Source: Pseudomonas sp. PB101 (GTDB lineage: Bacteria > Pseudomonadota > Gammaproteobacteria > Pseudomonadales > Pseudomonadaceae). From it: 64,000 nt of DNA. Of this stretch, positions 43,521-53,294 are shown piece after piece; positions within the stretch are counted from its first letter, which is position 1; every line of letters starts with the position of its first letter. The translations under genes and the position numbers were made by a program. The stretch covers positions 24,166-88,165 of the forward strand of contig NZ_RWIR01000013.1 in NCBI RefSeq assembly GCF_009764265.1, written 5' to 3'. The notes beneath the pieces were generated by a model. That model was not told the origin of the DNA. It worked only from the letters and a program-made list of their open reading frames with translations, and ran no database searches.

Positions 43521-45578
43521 ATGAATATGCCCGCAACCAAACCGGTCGCCGCCAAGGCACCGGAGCAACCGAAAACCGCGATCTCGGCCCTGTGGCGCCC
43601 GGCGCTGGTGCAAGCCTTCGTCAAGCTCGACCCACGGCAATTGCAGCGTGCGCCGGTGATGCTGGTGGTCGAACTGACCGCGATCCTGACCACGGTGTTG
43701 TGCTTCATTCCCGACACGGCGGTGCCGACTTTCGTCGCCGCGCAAATCGCGGTGTGGCTGTGGTTCACCGTGCTGTTCGCCAACTTCGCCGAAGCCTTGG
43801 CTGAAGGTCGCGGCAAGGCCCGCGCCGACAGCCTCAAGGCCGGCAGCGAGGGCTTGAGCGCCCGGCGCAAAACCGGCAACGGCACGTTCCAGGTGGTGCC
43901 GGCCACCAGCCTGCGCAAAGGCGATGTGGTGCGCGTCGAAGCGGGGGAGATGATCCCCGGTGACGGCGAGGTGATCGAAGGCATCGCGGCGGTCAACGAA
44001 GCGGCGATTACCGGTGAATCGGCCCCTGTGATCCGCGAGTCCGGCGGCGACCGCTCGGCTGTCACCGGCAACACACGGCTGGTGTCCGACTGGCTGCTGG
44101 TGAAGATTACCGCCAACCCTGGCGAGTCGACCCTGGACCGCATGATCGCCCTGGTCGAAGGCGCCAAACGCCAGAAAACCCCGAACGAAGTGGCGCTCGA
44201 CATCCTGCTGATCGGCCTGACCCTGATCTTCCTGCTGGTGGTCGTGACCCTGCAACCGTTCGCGCACTTCGCCAATGGCAGCCTGCCGCTTGTGTTCCTG
44301 GTGGCGCTGTTGGTCACGTTGATTCCGACCACCATCGGCGGTTTGCTGTCGGCCATCGGTATCGCCGGGATGGATCGCCTGGTGCGCCTGAACGTGATCG
44401 CAAAGTCCGGTCGTGCAGTGGAAGCGGCGGGGGACGTGCACGTCCTGCTGCTGGACAAGACCGGTACCATCACCTTCGGTAACCGTCGTTGCTCGGCGGT
44501 GTATGCGGCGCCTGGCGTAACCGCCAGGGAACTGGCCGAAGGCGCGTTGCTGGCTTCGCTGGCCGACGACACCGCTGAAGGCAAGTCGATCGTCGAGTAC
44601 TTGCGTGGCACTCGTCCGCAACCGGAACCGTCCGCCGAGGTGCTGACAGCCGTACCGTTCAGTGCCGAAACCCGCCTGTCCGGTGTCGACTATCAAGGGC
44701 GCGTGTACCGCAAGGGCGCGGTGGATTCGCTGCTGGCGTTCGTCGGCCTCAAGCGGGCTGATCTGGCTGCCCCCTTGTCCCGTGAAATCGACAGGATCGC
44801 GCAAAGCGGCGGCACCCCGTTGCTGGTGTGTGCCGACGGTAAACTACTGGGGGCGATCCACCTCAAGGACGTGGTCAAGCCCGGCATCCGTGAGCGTTTC
44901 GCCGAGCTGCGCAAGCTGGGGATCCGCACCGTCATGGTCACCGGCGACAACCCGTTGACCGCCGCTGCCATTGCCGCCGAAGCGGGTGTGGATGACGTGC
45001 TGGCCGAGGCCACGCCGGAGAAAAAACTGGCGCGCATTCGTCACGAGCAAAACGACGGTCGCCTGGTCGCGATGTGTGGCGACGGCGCCAACGACGCCCC
45101 GGCGCTGGCTCAAGCGGACGTCGGCATGGCAATGAATGACGGCACGCAAGCGGCACGTGAAGCCGCGAACATGGTCGATCTCGACAGCGACCCGACCAAG
45201 CTGTTGGACGTGGTGCAGATCGGCAAGGAATTGCTGGTCACCCGCGGCGCGCTGACGACCTTTTCCATCGCCAACGACGTGGCCAAGTACTTCGCGATCC
45301 TGCCGGCGCTGTTCGCCGCGATCTACCCGCAACTGGGCGTGCTCAACGTGATGCACCTGAGCAGTCCGCAGAGCGCGATTCTCTCGGCGATCGTGTTCAA
45401 CGCCTTGATCATTGTGGTGCTGATTCCACTGGCATTGCGCGGTGTGCGCGTGCAGGCGGCGAGTGCGGCGGCGTTGTTGCGACGCAATCTGCTGATCTAC
45501 GGCCTGGGCGGGATCCTGGTGCCGTTCGTGGGCATCAAGGCGATCGACATGCTGTTGACGGCGTTGCATCTGGTTTGA
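43521..45578 (+). CDS. kdpB: Potassium-transporting ATPase subunit B (P-type ATPase)
   Basis: A 685-residue catalytic subunit. The phosphorylation site is [26 protein letters not shown] is the actuator motif, KGAVDSLL lies in the nucleotide-binding domain, and the hinge motif is [24 protein letters not shown] hydrolysis drives K+ uptake through KdpA. ATG 43521 is six bases after GGAG; ATG 43518 is an alternative that adds one Met. Unlike kdpF-A-B, which are tightly packed, kdpC is 143 bases away across a REP pair. Confidence 0.97.
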   Translation: MNMPATKPVAAKAPEQPKTAISALWRPALVQAFVKLDPRQLQRAPVMLVVELTAILTTVLCFIPDTAVPTFVAAQIAVWLWFTVLFANFAEALAEGRGKARADSLKAGSEGLSARRKTGNGTFQVVPATSLRKGDVVRVEAGEMIPGDGEVIEGIAAVNEAAITGESAPVIRESGGDRSAVTGNTRLVSDWLLVKITANPGESTLDRMIALVEGAKRQKTPNEVALDILLIGLTLIFLLVVVTLQPFAHFANGSLPLVFLVALLVTLIPTTIGGLLSAIGIAGMDRLVRLNVIAKSGRAVEAAGDVHVLLLDKTGTITFGNRRCSAVYAAPGVTARELAEGALLASLADDTAEGKSIVEYLRGTRPQPEPSAEVLTAVPFSAETRLSGVDYQGRVYRKGAVDSLLAFVGLKRADLAAPLSREIDRIAQSGGTPLLVCADGKLLGAIHLKDVVKPGIRERFAELRKLGIRTVMVTGDNPLTAAAIAAEAGVDDVLAEATPEKKLARIRHEQNDGRLVAMCGDGANDAPALAQADVGMAMNDGTQAAREAANMVDLDSDPTKLLDVVQIGKELLVTRGALTTFSIANDVAKYFAILPALFAAIYPQLGVLNVMHLSSPQSAILSAIVFNALIIVVLIPLALRGVRVQAASAAALLRRNLLIYGLGGILVPFVGIKAIDMLLTALHLV

Positions 45579-45592
45579 CCTGACCCCCCCAC

Positions 45593-45692
45593 TGTAGGAG
45601 CTAGCTTGCTAGCGATGGTGGTTAACGATGACGCGCCCTTTCTGACAAATCGCGGCGCCTTCAGATCCATCGCGAGCAAGCTCGCTCCTACA
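45593..45692. repeat. REP pair (REPIN-type) between kdpB and kdpC
   Basis: Two inverted copies of a REP-like palindrome, TGTAGGAGCTAGCTTGCTAG (45593 on) and GCGAGCAAGCTCGCTCCTAC (45672 on), face each other across about 50 bases. The left copy has a variant core with GCTAGC in place of GCTCGC. Confidence 0.85.
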
Positions 45693-45721
45693 GCTGTTTT
45701 TACGAATTCGAGGATTTTGAA

Positions 45722-46267
45722 ATGTCCACATTGATACGCCCGGCCCTGAGCCTGCTGGTCCTGATGACGCTGATCACCGGCGTCGCCTATCCACTGGTGG
45801 TCACTGGCATGGCCCAGGTTGCGTTCCCGGATCAGGCCAACGGTAGCCTGGTGCGTGATGCCGACGGCAAGGTCCGCGGTTCCTCGCTGATCGCCCAGGA
45901 TTTCGTTGGCGACGCCTGGTTCCACCCACGGCCTTCCGCCGGTGCCTTTGCCACGGTGTCGAGCAGCGCCAGCAACCTGTCGCCGAGCAACCCGGCGCTG
46001 GCAACGCGGGTGATCGACGATGCCACCAAACTGTTGGTGCCAGGCCAGGGGCCGGTGCCATTGGCGCTGGTCACGACGTCCGGCAGCGGCCTCGATCCGC
46101 ACTTGCCACCGGCGGCGATTGCCTATCAACTGGCGCGAGTCGCGGCGGCGCGCAATCTGCCGGTAGCGACCCTGCAACAACTGCTGGATGCCCACATCGA
46201 GCAGCCGTTGGTAGGCCCGCCGGTGGTGAATGTGCTTGAGTTGAATCTGGCGCTGGAAAACCTGTAG
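45722..46267 (+). CDS. kdpC: Potassium-transporting ATPase subunit C
   Basis: A 181-residue protein with one N-terminal transmembrane helix ([19 protein letters not shown]) and a periplasmic domain. Conserved segments are [40 protein letters not shown] and the C-terminal [14 protein letters not shown]. It stabilises and tunes the KdpFABC complex. It lies in a short island flanked on both sides by REP pairs, so its expression may depend on read-through of those structures. Confidence 0.95.
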   Translation: MSTLIRPALSLLVLMTLITGVAYPLVVTGMAQVAFPDQANGSLVRDADGKVRGSSLIAQDFVGDAWFHPRPSAGAFATVSSSASNLSPSNPALATRVIDDATKLLVPGQGPVPLALVTTSGSGLDPHLPPAAIAYQLARVAAARNLPVATLQQLLDAHIEQPLVGPPVVNVLELNLALENL

Positions 46268-46283
46268 ATCGGCGGCGCAGCCA

Positions 46284-46349
46284 TTCGCGAGCAGGCTCGC
46301 TCCCACAGGAGTACGCATTCCAAATGTGGGAGCGAGCCTGCTCGCGATG
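46284..46349. repeat. REP pair (REPIN-type) between kdpC and kdpD
   Basis: TCGCGAGCAGGCTCGCTCCC (from 46285) and its inverse GGGAGCGAGCCTGCTCGCGA (46328-46347) are separated by about 24 bases. Confidence 0.9.
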
Positions 46350-46398
46350 ACGGCCTCACAATCACCACAACAACATCTGAAAAAAGAGATTCCCAAGC

Positions 46399-49050
46399 AT
46401 GAGCAACTCCGGCCGCGCCGACGCGCTGTTAGCAGACCTGCCCCGCGATGGCCGTGGCCGGCTCAAGGTCTTTCTCGGCGCCGCGCCGGGGGTGGGCAAG
46501 ACTTACGCCATGCTGCAGGCGGCCCACATCCAGCTGCGCCAAGGGGTGAAGGTCATGGCCGGCGTCGTCGAAACCCACGGCCGGGCTGAAACCGAAGCAC
46601 TGCTCGGCGGTTTGCCGCAGCAGCCGTTGGTACGCTCGGAGTACCGGGGCGTGTTGCTTGAAGAAATGGATCTCGACGGACTGATCAAAGCCAAACCAAA
46701 ACTGGTGCTGGTCGACGAACTGGCACACACCAACGCCCCCGGCAGCCGTCACGAAAAACGCTGGCAGGACATTCAGGAACTGCTCGCCGCCGGCATCGAC
46801 GTGTACACCACGGTCAACGTCCAGCATCTGGAAAGCCTCAACGACCAGGTACGCGGCATCACTGGCGTGCAGGTCCGCGAAACCCTGCCGGACTGGGTGT
46901 TGCAGGAAGCCTACGAACTGCTGCTGATCGACTTGCCGCCACGGGAACTGCTCGAGCGATTGCGCGACGGCAAGGTCTATGTACCGGAACAGGCGCGGGC
47001 GGCCATCGACGCGTTCTTTTCCCAGACCAACCTCACGGCCCTGCGCGAACTGGCGATGCAAGCCGCGGCGGCTCAGGTCGATAACGATCTGGCCCAGGGT
47101 TATCGCCAACTCGGTCAAGCGGCACCGGCCGTGCGCGGGCGTTTGCTGGTGGGGGTCGATGGCGATGCCCAGGCGGAGCGTCTGGTACGCCATGCCAGCC
47201 GCGTGGCCCAGCGGCGGCACCTGCCCTGGAGCCTGGTGCATGTGGACAACGGCAGCGTGCGTGACGAACAGTCGCGCCTGCGCCTGCAAAGTGCCCAGCA
47301 ACTGGCCGAACGCCTGGGTGGCGAAGTGGTGTTGCTGCGCGCCGGTGAGGTGGCGAAAACCCTGATCCAGCATGCCGCCGAGCGGCGTGCCAGCCTGGTA
47401 CTGGTCGGCCAGTCCCGGCCGAGATTGCGTCGTCGCCTGTTCGGTGGCGGGCTGGCGGCGCGCCTGTTGCGCAATGCGCGCGGACTGGAAATCAATGTGC
47501 TCGATAGCGATCACGCACAGCATCGGCCCCATCAGCGGTCGATGGGGGCGCTGGTCTGGTTCGATTACGCGTTGGCCGTGGTCGCGACGATTCTGGCCAG
47601 CGCCCTGGCTTGGGCCGTGGCGAGTGTTCTGCCGCTGCCGAACATCTCGCTGGTGTTCCTCGCCGCCGTGCTGCTGGTGGCTGTGCGCAGCAGTCTCGGG
47701 CCGGCGCTGGCCTGTGCGGCGCTGTCGTTTCTGACCTACGACTTTCTGTTCATTCCGCCGAATTTTTCTTTCAGCATCCAGCGCGAAGAAGACGTGCTGA
47801 CCTTGTTGTTCTTCCTGCTGATGGCGGCCCTCACGGGCAACCTCGCGGCGCGCCAGCGCAGGCAATTGCAGGCCCTGCGCGATACCCAGGAAGAGACTAC
47901 CGAACTGCTCGACCTGTCGCGCAAACTGACCGCCGCCACCGATCGCCAGGCCGTGGTCAGCGCGGCCGCCCAGCACCTCAACGGTTGGAGCGACGTGCAA
48001 CTGTGTCTACTCAACCGCGATGGGCAAAACGGCTGGAAAGTCGAAACCGGTGGCCCGCTGGAGTTCACCGAAGCCGAACGCGCTGCCGCCGACTGGGCTT
48101 GGCAGCACGACCAACCGGCGGGTGCGGGCACTGGCACCTTGCCGTTCGGCCGCTGGTGGTGGTGGCCGTTATCGGTGGAGGACGGCCCGCTGGCGTTGCT
48201 CGGTGTCTGCGCCAGGGAAGGCCAGACCCTGAGCGGCCAGCGCCGCCGCTTGTTGACCGCGCTGAGCCAGCCGCTGGCCCAGGCGCTGGCCCGGGCGCAA
48301 CTGGCCGATGACCTGGAAGCGGCGCGGCTGCACGGTGAAACCGAGCAACTGCGCAGTGCCTTGCTGGCTTCGGTGTCCCATGATTTGCGTACACCGTTGA
48401 CGTCCATGCGCGGCAGTATCGACAGCCTGTTGGCCCTGGGCGAAGCGATCCCGCTGGAGGACCGGCGTGAGTTGCTCGAAGGTACTCGCGATGAAGCCGA
48501 GCGCCTTGATCGTTATATCCAGAATCTGCTCGACATGACCCGCCTCGGCCACGGTGCCCTGAAGTTGGCGCGGGACTGGGTGTCGCCGGCGGATATCGTC
48601 GGCAGCGCGCTCAATCGCTTGCGCGCGGTACTCGCGTCGCTGCAGGTCAGCACCGAAGTGCCGGCGGATTTGCCGCTGCTGTTCGTCCATGCCGCGCTGA
48701 TCGAACAGGCACTGATCAACGTGATGGAAAACGCTGCGCGGTTTTCGCCACCCCGCGGGCGTTTACAACTACGCGCCGGGACCGATGACAGTGAGTTGTT
48801 TTTCTCGGTCAGCGATGAGGGACCGGGGATTCCGGAGGAGGAGCGGGCGAAGATTTTCGACATGTTCTACACCGCGGCGCGAGGTGATCGTGGCGGGCAG
48901 GGCACCGGACTGGGGCTGGCGATCTGTCAGGGCATGGTCGGTGCCCATGGCGGGCGCATCAGCGTCGCCGACGGCATCGACGGGCGCGGTACCTGCATCA
49001 CGTTGCACCTGCCGCTACAGGCTCAGCCCGGATACGAGAGTGAAGCCTGA
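46399..49050 (+). CDS. kdpD: Sensor histidine kinase KdpD
   Basis: An 883-residue inner-membrane kinase controlling kdp expression. Domains in order: N-terminal KdpD domain with Walker A GAAPGVGKTYAML; a Usp-like domain (about 250-370); four transmembrane helices at about 390-490 (LAVVATILASALAWAVA onward); a GAF-like region; and the histidine kinase core with His661 in SVSHDLRTPLTSMRGS, N-box INVMENAARF and G-boxes DEGPGIPEEE and GGQGTGLGLAI. It probably responds to K+ limitation or turgor as in E. coli. It begins about 50 bases after a REP pair and is followed by kdpE. Confidence 0.96.
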   Translation: MSNSGRADALLADLPRDGRGRLKVFLGAAPGVGKTYAMLQAAHIQLRQGVKVMAGVVETHGRAETEALLGGLPQQPLVRSEYRGVLLEEMDLDGLIKAKPKLVLVDELAHTNAPGSRHEKRWQDIQELLAAGIDVYTTVNVQHLESLNDQVRGITGVQVRETLPDWVLQEAYELLLIDLPPRELLERLRDGKVYVPEQARAAIDAFFSQTNLTALRELAMQAAAAQVDNDLAQGYRQLGQAAPAVRGRLLVGVDGDAQAERLVRHASRVAQRRHLPWSLVHVDNGSVRDEQSRLRLQSAQQLAERLGGEVVLLRAGEVAKTLIQHAAERRASLVLVGQSRPRLRRRLFGGGLAARLLRNARGLEINVLDSDHAQHRPHQRSMGALVWFDYALAVVATILASALAWAVASVLPLPNISLVFLAAVLLVAVRSSLGPALACAALSFLTYDFLFIPPNFSFSIQREEDVLTLLFFLLMAALTGNLAARQRRQLQALRDTQEETTELLDLSRKLTAATDRQAVVSAAAQHLNGWSDVQLCLLNRDGQNGWKVETGGPLEFTEAERAAADWAWQHDQPAGAGTGTLPFGRWWWWPLSVEDGPLALLGVCAREGQTLSGQRRRLLTALSQPLAQALARAQLADDLEAARLHGETEQLRSALLASVSHDLRTPLTSMRGSIDSLLALGEAIPLEDRRELLEGTRDEAERLDRYIQNLLDMTRLGHGALKLARDWVSPADIVGSALNRLRAVLASLQVSTEVPADLPLLFVHAALIEQALINVMENAARFSPPRGRLQLRAGTDDSELFFSVSDEGPGIPEEERAKIFDMFYTAARGDRGGQGTGLGLAICQGMVGAHGGRISVADGIDGRGTCITLHLPLQAQPGYESEA

Positions 49051-49098
49051 TCGTGCATGCGCTACTCTCTTGCCACTTCTAAGTGTTGATGTGAACTC

Positions 49099-49788
49099 AT
49101 GAGCCAGACTGCGACCATCCTGGTCATCGACGACGAACCGCAGATCCGCAAATTCCTGCGCATCAGCCTCGCTTCCCAGGGTTACAAAGTGCTGGAGGCC
49201 GGCACCGGCAGTGAAGGATTGGCCCAGGCTGCGTTGAACAAGCCGGACTTGTTGGTGCTCGACCTCGGCTTGCCCGACATGGACGGCCAACAGGTGCTGC
49301 GCGATTTTCGCGAGTGGTCGACGGTGCCGGTGCTGGTGCTCTCGGTGCGTGCCAGTGAGGGGCAGAAAGTCGAGGCCCTGGATGGTGGCGCCAATGACTA
49401 CGTGACCAAGCCCTTCGGCATTCAGGAATTCCTGGCGCGGATTCGTGCGCTGTTGCGCCAGGCAACCGTCGGCGAGGTCCCGCAAGCCGCGCTGAGCTTC
49501 GGTCCATTGACGGTCGACCTGGCGTATCGCCGGGTGCTGCTCGACGGCATCGAAGTCGCGCTGACCCGCAAGGAGTACGCCGTGCTCGCGCAACTGGCGC
49601 GGCATCCCGGGCGGGTTATCACCCAGCAGCAATTGCTCAAGGATATCTGGGGGCCGACGCACACCGAAGACACGCACTACCTGCGCATCGTGGTCGGGCA
49701 CCTGCGCCAGAAACTGGCGGATGATCCGACCCGACCCAGGTTCATCGTCACTGAGGCTGGGGTGGGGTATCGGTTGTTGAGTGAATAG
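49099..49788 (+). CDS. kdpE: Response regulator KdpE
   Basis: A 229-residue OmpR-family regulator. The receiver domain has the acidic pair in VIDDEPQ, phosphoacceptor Asp55 in LVLDLGLPDMDG and Lys104 in YVTKPFG. The C-terminal winged helix (about 130-228) carries LTRKEYAVLAQLARHPGRVI and DTHYLRIVVGHLRQKL. It pairs with KdpD 48 bases upstream and should bind the operator proposed at 41606-41632. Confidence 0.96.
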   Translation: MSQTATILVIDDEPQIRKFLRISLASQGYKVLEAGTGSEGLAQAALNKPDLLVLDLGLPDMDGQQVLRDFREWSTVPVLVLSVRASEGQKVEALDGGANDYVTKPFGIQEFLARIRALLRQATVGEVPQAALSFGPLTVDLAYRRVLLDGIEVALTRKEYAVLAQLARHPGRVITQQQLLKDIWGPTHTEDTHYLRIVVGHLRQKLADDPTRPRFIVTEAGVGYRLLSE

Positions 49789-49820
49789 TTTTGAAAATTT
49801 GTGGTGACTGATCCGGCCCC

Positions 49821-49912
49821 TTCGCGAGCAAGCTCGCTCCCACAGGGTTAGCGGCGTACACAGGATTTGTGATCGACGCGGTCATTGTGGGAGCGGGCTT
49901 GCCCGCGATGAG
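49821..49912. repeat. REP pair (REPIN-type) downstream of kdpE
   Basis: TTCGCGAGCAAGCTCGCTCC (49821 on) and the inverse-type GTGGGAGCGGGCTTGCCCGC (49887 on) face each other. The right copy has a GGGC/GCCC core, so the two belong to slightly different REP variants. Confidence 0.85.
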
Positions 49913-49944
49913 GCCCTTACATTCACTCGAGAACTTTCAGGCTT

Positions 49945-50982
49945 TCAGTTCTGCTCCTTCTCATACCGGTCCAGCGTATCCCGCGCAATCTCCCTTCCCA
50001 GTGCGATCAACTCCGGCGCCTTGTAGAACTCGAAAAACCGGCACACGCGCTTGGGCACGTTGATCAGGATGTCCGGCGGATACCCGGCAATCTTGTACTG
50101 CGCCAGCGATGTCTGCATCACCTCGAAACTCTGGTTGATCAAGTCCAGCAAGGACGCCGGTCCGACGTTGTCGATGATGAACGAACCGGTGGCGGAGCGC
50201 GGTGCGCCACTGGATTCCGGCGCCGCCGCGGGTTGCTGGGCTTCAGGCTCGGCGGATTCGATCCACGGATTGAAATCTGCGCCTTCGGCCCTCAGGGCTT
50301 CCTGCTCGAGGATCAACAATTGCTCGGCCTGTTTGCGGCGGAACGGCAGCTTCGAGCCTAGAGAGTTGATCAGGCTGTCGAAGCGGGTCTTGAAGGCTGC
50401 GGGACGCTGGATGACCGGCAATTGATAGTGGCGCTGGTTGGTGGAGTTGAGGTTGACCGCGATGATCAAGTCGCAATGGCTCGACACCACCGGCACGATC
50501 GGCAGCGGGTTGAGAATGCCGCCATCGACCAGCATGCGGTTGCCCTGCATCACCGGGGTGAACAGGCTGGGAATCGCTGCCGAGGCGCGCATCGCCTGGT
50601 GCAGGCAACCTTCCTGGAACCAGATTTCCTGCTGGTTGGTCAGGTCGGCGGCAACGGCGGTGTAGGGGATGCGCAAGTCTTCGATGTTGATCTCGCCGAC
50701 GATCTTGCGGATCTGCCCGAACACCTTTTCGCCACGAATCGCCCCCAGGCGAAAACTGACGTCGACCAGGCGCAACACGTCGAGATAATCCAGGCTCTCG
50801 ATCCAGTCGCGGTACTCATCGAGTTTGCCGGCGGCGTAGATCCCGCCCACCACTGCGCCCATGGAGCAACCGGCGATACAGGCAATGTCATAGCCGCGCC
50901 GTTCGATCTCTTCAATGACCCCGATATGTGCATAACCCCGGGCCCCACCCGAGCCCAATACCAGTGCGACACGCTTTTTCAT
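49945..50982 (-). CDS. Patatin-like phospholipase (RssA type)
   Basis: A 345-residue predicted lipid hydrolase. The oxyanion motif is VLGSGGARGYAHIGVIE at residues 7-23, the nucleophile Ser is in GCSMGAVVGG (GxSxG), and the catalytic Asp is in DGGILNPLPI. The C-terminal third (about 230-290) is a low-complexity linker rich in Ala, Pro and Glu, followed by a conserved tail. It has no signal peptide. Cytosolic RssA/YchK-like proteins are common in Pseudomonas with unknown substrates. ATG 50982 fits the family start. Confidence 0.88.
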   Translation of the reverse strand: MKKRVALVLGSGGARGYAHIGVIEEIERRGYDIACIAGCSMGAVVGGIYAAGKLDEYRDWIESLDYLDVLRLVDVSFRLGAIRGEKVFGQIRKIVGEINIEDLRIPYTAVAADLTNQQEIWFQEGCLHQAMRASAAIPSLFTPVMQGNRMLVDGGILNPLPIVPVVSSHCDLIIAVNLNSTNQRHYQLPVIQRPAAFKTRFDSLINSLGSKLPFRRKQAEQLLILEQEALRAEGADFNPWIESAEPEAQQPAAAPESSGAPRSATGSFIIDNVGPASLLDLINQSFEVMQTSLAQYKIAGYPPDILINVPKRVCRFFEFYKAPELIALGREIARDTLDRYEKEQN

Positions 50983-51203
50983 CAATCGCCCTCGTTTTAA
51001 TGGTTCAACAATGCACCCATCGAGGGTCATGCTTCAATCGCCATGGTCGCTCGATGAAGCAGGAGCGTCGTATTTTCGACACTCCATGGCGGCACAGGGT
51101 TGTTCTCGTCAGCGCTATAGTTCGCACGGCGGACCAACGGCACTTTTGCGTCGCCACACCGTCTTACCTGCATGACTGTTGACCTATCTTTGAGGAGTGA
51201 GTG

Positions 51204-51482
51204 ATGAAAGCCTGGATCTGTGTGCCATTGATTGCCCTGGCGCTCGCCGGTTGTGCCGGCAAAACCGCTTATCGCGACAGTTGCGGAAGTGGCCTGGACG
51301 CGGCCTGGCATGAACTGGACCTGGCCAAAGCCGAAGGTTTCGCCGGGACTGTCAGCTACTCCAAGGCCCTGTCGCTGTTGACCGCGGCCAAGACCCAGCA
51401 GCAATTCGAGGGGTTCGAAGGCTGCACCAAAAAAGCCGAGAAGGCTCGTTTCTATATTCGTGAATCGCGCGCGGGGCGTTGA
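51204..51482 (+). CDS. Small predicted lipoprotein of unknown function
   Basis: A 92-residue protein with signal peptide and lipobox MKAWICVPLIALALAGCAG (Cys about residue 17). The mature domain is helical (AAWHELDLAKAEGFAGTV) with two Cys residues (DSCGSG and EGCTKK) that might form a disulfide. ATG 51204 is about six bases after AGGAG; a GTG at 51201 precedes it. I do not recognise a named family. It is followed by a REP pair. Confidence 0.75.
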   Translation: MKAWICVPLIALALAGCAGKTAYRDSCGSGLDAAWHELDLAKAEGFAGTVSYSKALSLLTAAKTQQQFEGFEGCTKKAEKARFYIRESRAGR

Positions 51483-51497
51483 AAACACTGCTACTCC

Positions 51498-51579
51498 TGT
51501 AGGAGCCGGCTTGCCGGCGCCAGGCTCTCGAATGTTACCGTGGCCTGATATCGCCATCGCTGGCAAGCCAGCTCCTACG
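51498..51579. repeat. REP pair (REPIN-type), GCCGGC-core variant
   Basis: GTAGGAGCCGGCTTGCCGGC (51499 on) and an inverted, partly diverged copy GCTGGCAAGCCAGCTCCTAC (51559 on) face each other. The core differs from the GCTCGC REPs elsewhere in the window. Confidence 0.85.
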
Positions 51580-51604
51580 GGCACTGTTTTACGGAGTAAA
51601 CCCC

Positions 51605-52363
51605 ATGATCGATCGGTTGGTGGCCCGTGTTCTGGGCCTTGAAGTTCGTCTGCTGGCCTGTCAGGCCCGGTTAAAAGAGCGTACTGACCCTGAAGCGTTA
51701 CACGATCTGCGCACTACCGTGCGGCGGTTGCGCAGCCTGTTGCGGCCTTTGCGCGAGTTGCCGGGTGTCGAACAACTGGAAGCGGCTGCCTCACGGGTGG
51801 GTGATCTGACCACGCCATTGCGTGATCGTGAAGTGTTGGCGGCTTATCTGCTCGAGCATGGCCAACCTCAAGCTGCACAGTGGCGCATGGCGCAAATGGC
51901 CGAGGCCTATCCGGCCGTGGCGGCCAGTACCGAGCTCGCGCAATTGCTGATCGTCCTCGATGCGTTTCCGCGTTTTCTGCGGGCTGCCCAGCGCCAGGGG
52001 TTGCTCAAGGGCTTGCGTAAACTCATCGAAAAACGCCTGGGCAAACAGTGGCAAAAACTCGACAAGGCACTGCACGACCCCGCCCACGACCGCCATCGGC
52101 TGCGCCTGCTGATCAAGCGTGTGCGCTACGGTATCGATGCTTATCCCGAGCTGGACCGTTTGCCGAAAGCGGCCATGCCCCGGTTGAAATCGGCCCAAGG
52201 AGCGCTGGGCGACTGGCACGATTGCCTGCAATGGCTGGCCATGGCCGAACAGGAAGCGGATTTGCAGCCCTGTGTTGCCGTGTGGCAAGCCACCATGGCC
52301 GAGGCCGAAAGCCGTGCGGACCGGGTGCTGGAAAAACTCGGCAAGGCCTGTTTCAAATCCTGA
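51605..52363 (+). CDS. CHAD-domain protein
   Basis: A 252-residue all-helical protein. The CHAD pattern of paired conserved His and basic residues is visible: DPEALHDLRTTVRRLRSLLRPLRE near the N-terminus and DRHRLRLLIKRVRYGIDAYPEL in the second repeat. CHAD domains bind polyphosphate and often accompany CYTH triphosphatases; no CYTH gene is adjacent here. ATG 51605 is preceded by GGAG at a slightly long distance. Confidence 0.85.
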   Translation: MIDRLVARVLGLEVRLLACQARLKERTDPEALHDLRTTVRRLRSLLRPLRELPGVEQLEAAASRVGDLTTPLRDREVLAAYLLEHGQPQAAQWRMAQMAEAYPAVAASTELAQLLIVLDAFPRFLRAAQRQGLLKGLRKLIEKRLGKQWQKLDKALHDPAHDRHRLRLLIKRVRYGIDAYPELDRLPKAAMPRLKSAQGALGDWHDCLQWLAMAEQEADLQPCVAVWQATMAEAESRADRVLEKLGKACFKS

Positions 52364-52377
52364 AACACCGCAGTTCC

Positions 52378-52405
52378 ATTGTGGGCACGAGCCTTGTGCG
52401 GCTCA
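52378..52405. repeat. Solitary degenerate REP
   Basis: TTGTGGGCACGAGCCTTGTGCGGCTCA keeps the REP outline (GTGGG, then a GAGCC…GGCTC palindrome) with changes. No partner is nearby. Confidence 0.5.
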
Positions 52406-52495
52406 TCTGTCAGTCAATTTGGCCGGAATGGGTGCTGTATAGCCTGCTCCGGCTGGGTAAGATCCCTTCATCCTTTTTCGCCCGCTGAGGTTTGC

Positions 52496-53293
52496 ATGCG
52501 TTTTTCCGAACTGCTCGACGCTGTCCGTAGCCACCCGCAGGAACTGTCTATCCCGGCCTCCTGGGCCCAGGGGCGCGCCAGTTTCGGTGGCCTGGTGGCC
52601 GCCTTGCAGTACGAAGCCATGCGTGCCCGGGTGCCGGCGGATCGCCCGGTGCGCTCGTTGGCAATCACCTTTGTCGGTCCGGTCGAGCCTGAGGTTGCGG
52701 TCAGTTTTGAAGTCGATGTATTGCGCGAAGGCAAGGCCGTCAGCCAGGTGTTGGGCCGGGTGATGCAGAAGGGGCAGGTGGTGACGTTGATCCAGGGCAG
52801 CTTTGGTGCCTCACGTCCCTCGGAAGTGGCGGTGACCGCTGAACCGGCACCTGAAATGAAGCACTGGGACGAGTGCCAGGAATTACCCTTTATCGAAGGT
52901 GTCATCCCGGAGTTCATGCGGCATCTGGCGATGCGCTGGAGTGTCGGCGGGCTGCCCTTCAGCGGCAGCACATCGCGGCAAATGGGTGGCTGGGTGCGTT
53001 TGCGCGGCGATGTGAAAGAAGAAGCCATCAGCGAGGCGCACATCCTGGCCCTGGTAGACGCCTGGCCGCCGGCCCTGATGCCGTTTCTGAAAAAGCCGGC
53101 GATGGGCAGCACGCTGACCTGGACCATCGAATTCGTGCAGCCGCTGCTGCAATTGAACACCCTGCAATGGTGCAAATACCTCGTCGAGACCGAGCACGCC
53201 GCCGACGGTTACGGGCATGCCGCCGCGAAAATGTGGAGCGCCGACGGCCGGTTGATCGCCATGAGCCGGCAGACGGTGACGGTATTCGCCTGA
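52496..53293 (+). CDS. Acyl-CoA thioesterase, TesB-like double hot-dog
   Basis: A 265-residue protein with two hot-dog halves. The first includes ASWAQGRASFGGLVAALQYEAM, where the helix is preceded by the usual substrate-loop glycine pattern, and the second includes GSTLTWTIEFVQ. It resembles the thioesterase-like proteins related to TesB that hydrolyse medium- to long-chain acyl-CoA. ATG 52496 is preceded by GAGG; the longer in-frame start at 52379 runs through the REP and is rejected. Confidence 0.82.
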   Translation: MRFSELLDAVRSHPQELSIPASWAQGRASFGGLVAALQYEAMRARVPADRPVRSLAITFVGPVEPEVAVSFEVDVLREGKAVSQVLGRVMQKGQVVTLIQGSFGASRPSEVAVTAEPAPEMKHWDECQELPFIEGVIPEFMRHLAMRWSVGGLPFSGSTSRQMGGWVRLRGDVKEEAISEAHILALVDAWPPALMPFLKKPAMGSTLTWTIEFVQPLLQLNTLQWCKYLVETEHAADGYGHAAAKMWSADGRLIAMSRQTVTVFA

Positions 53294-53294
53294 C

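Noticed and set aside
42785..44611. 608-codon minus-strand frame opposite kdpA-kdpB
   Set aside because: It crosses the junction of two motif-complete Kdp genes and shows no protein family pattern.
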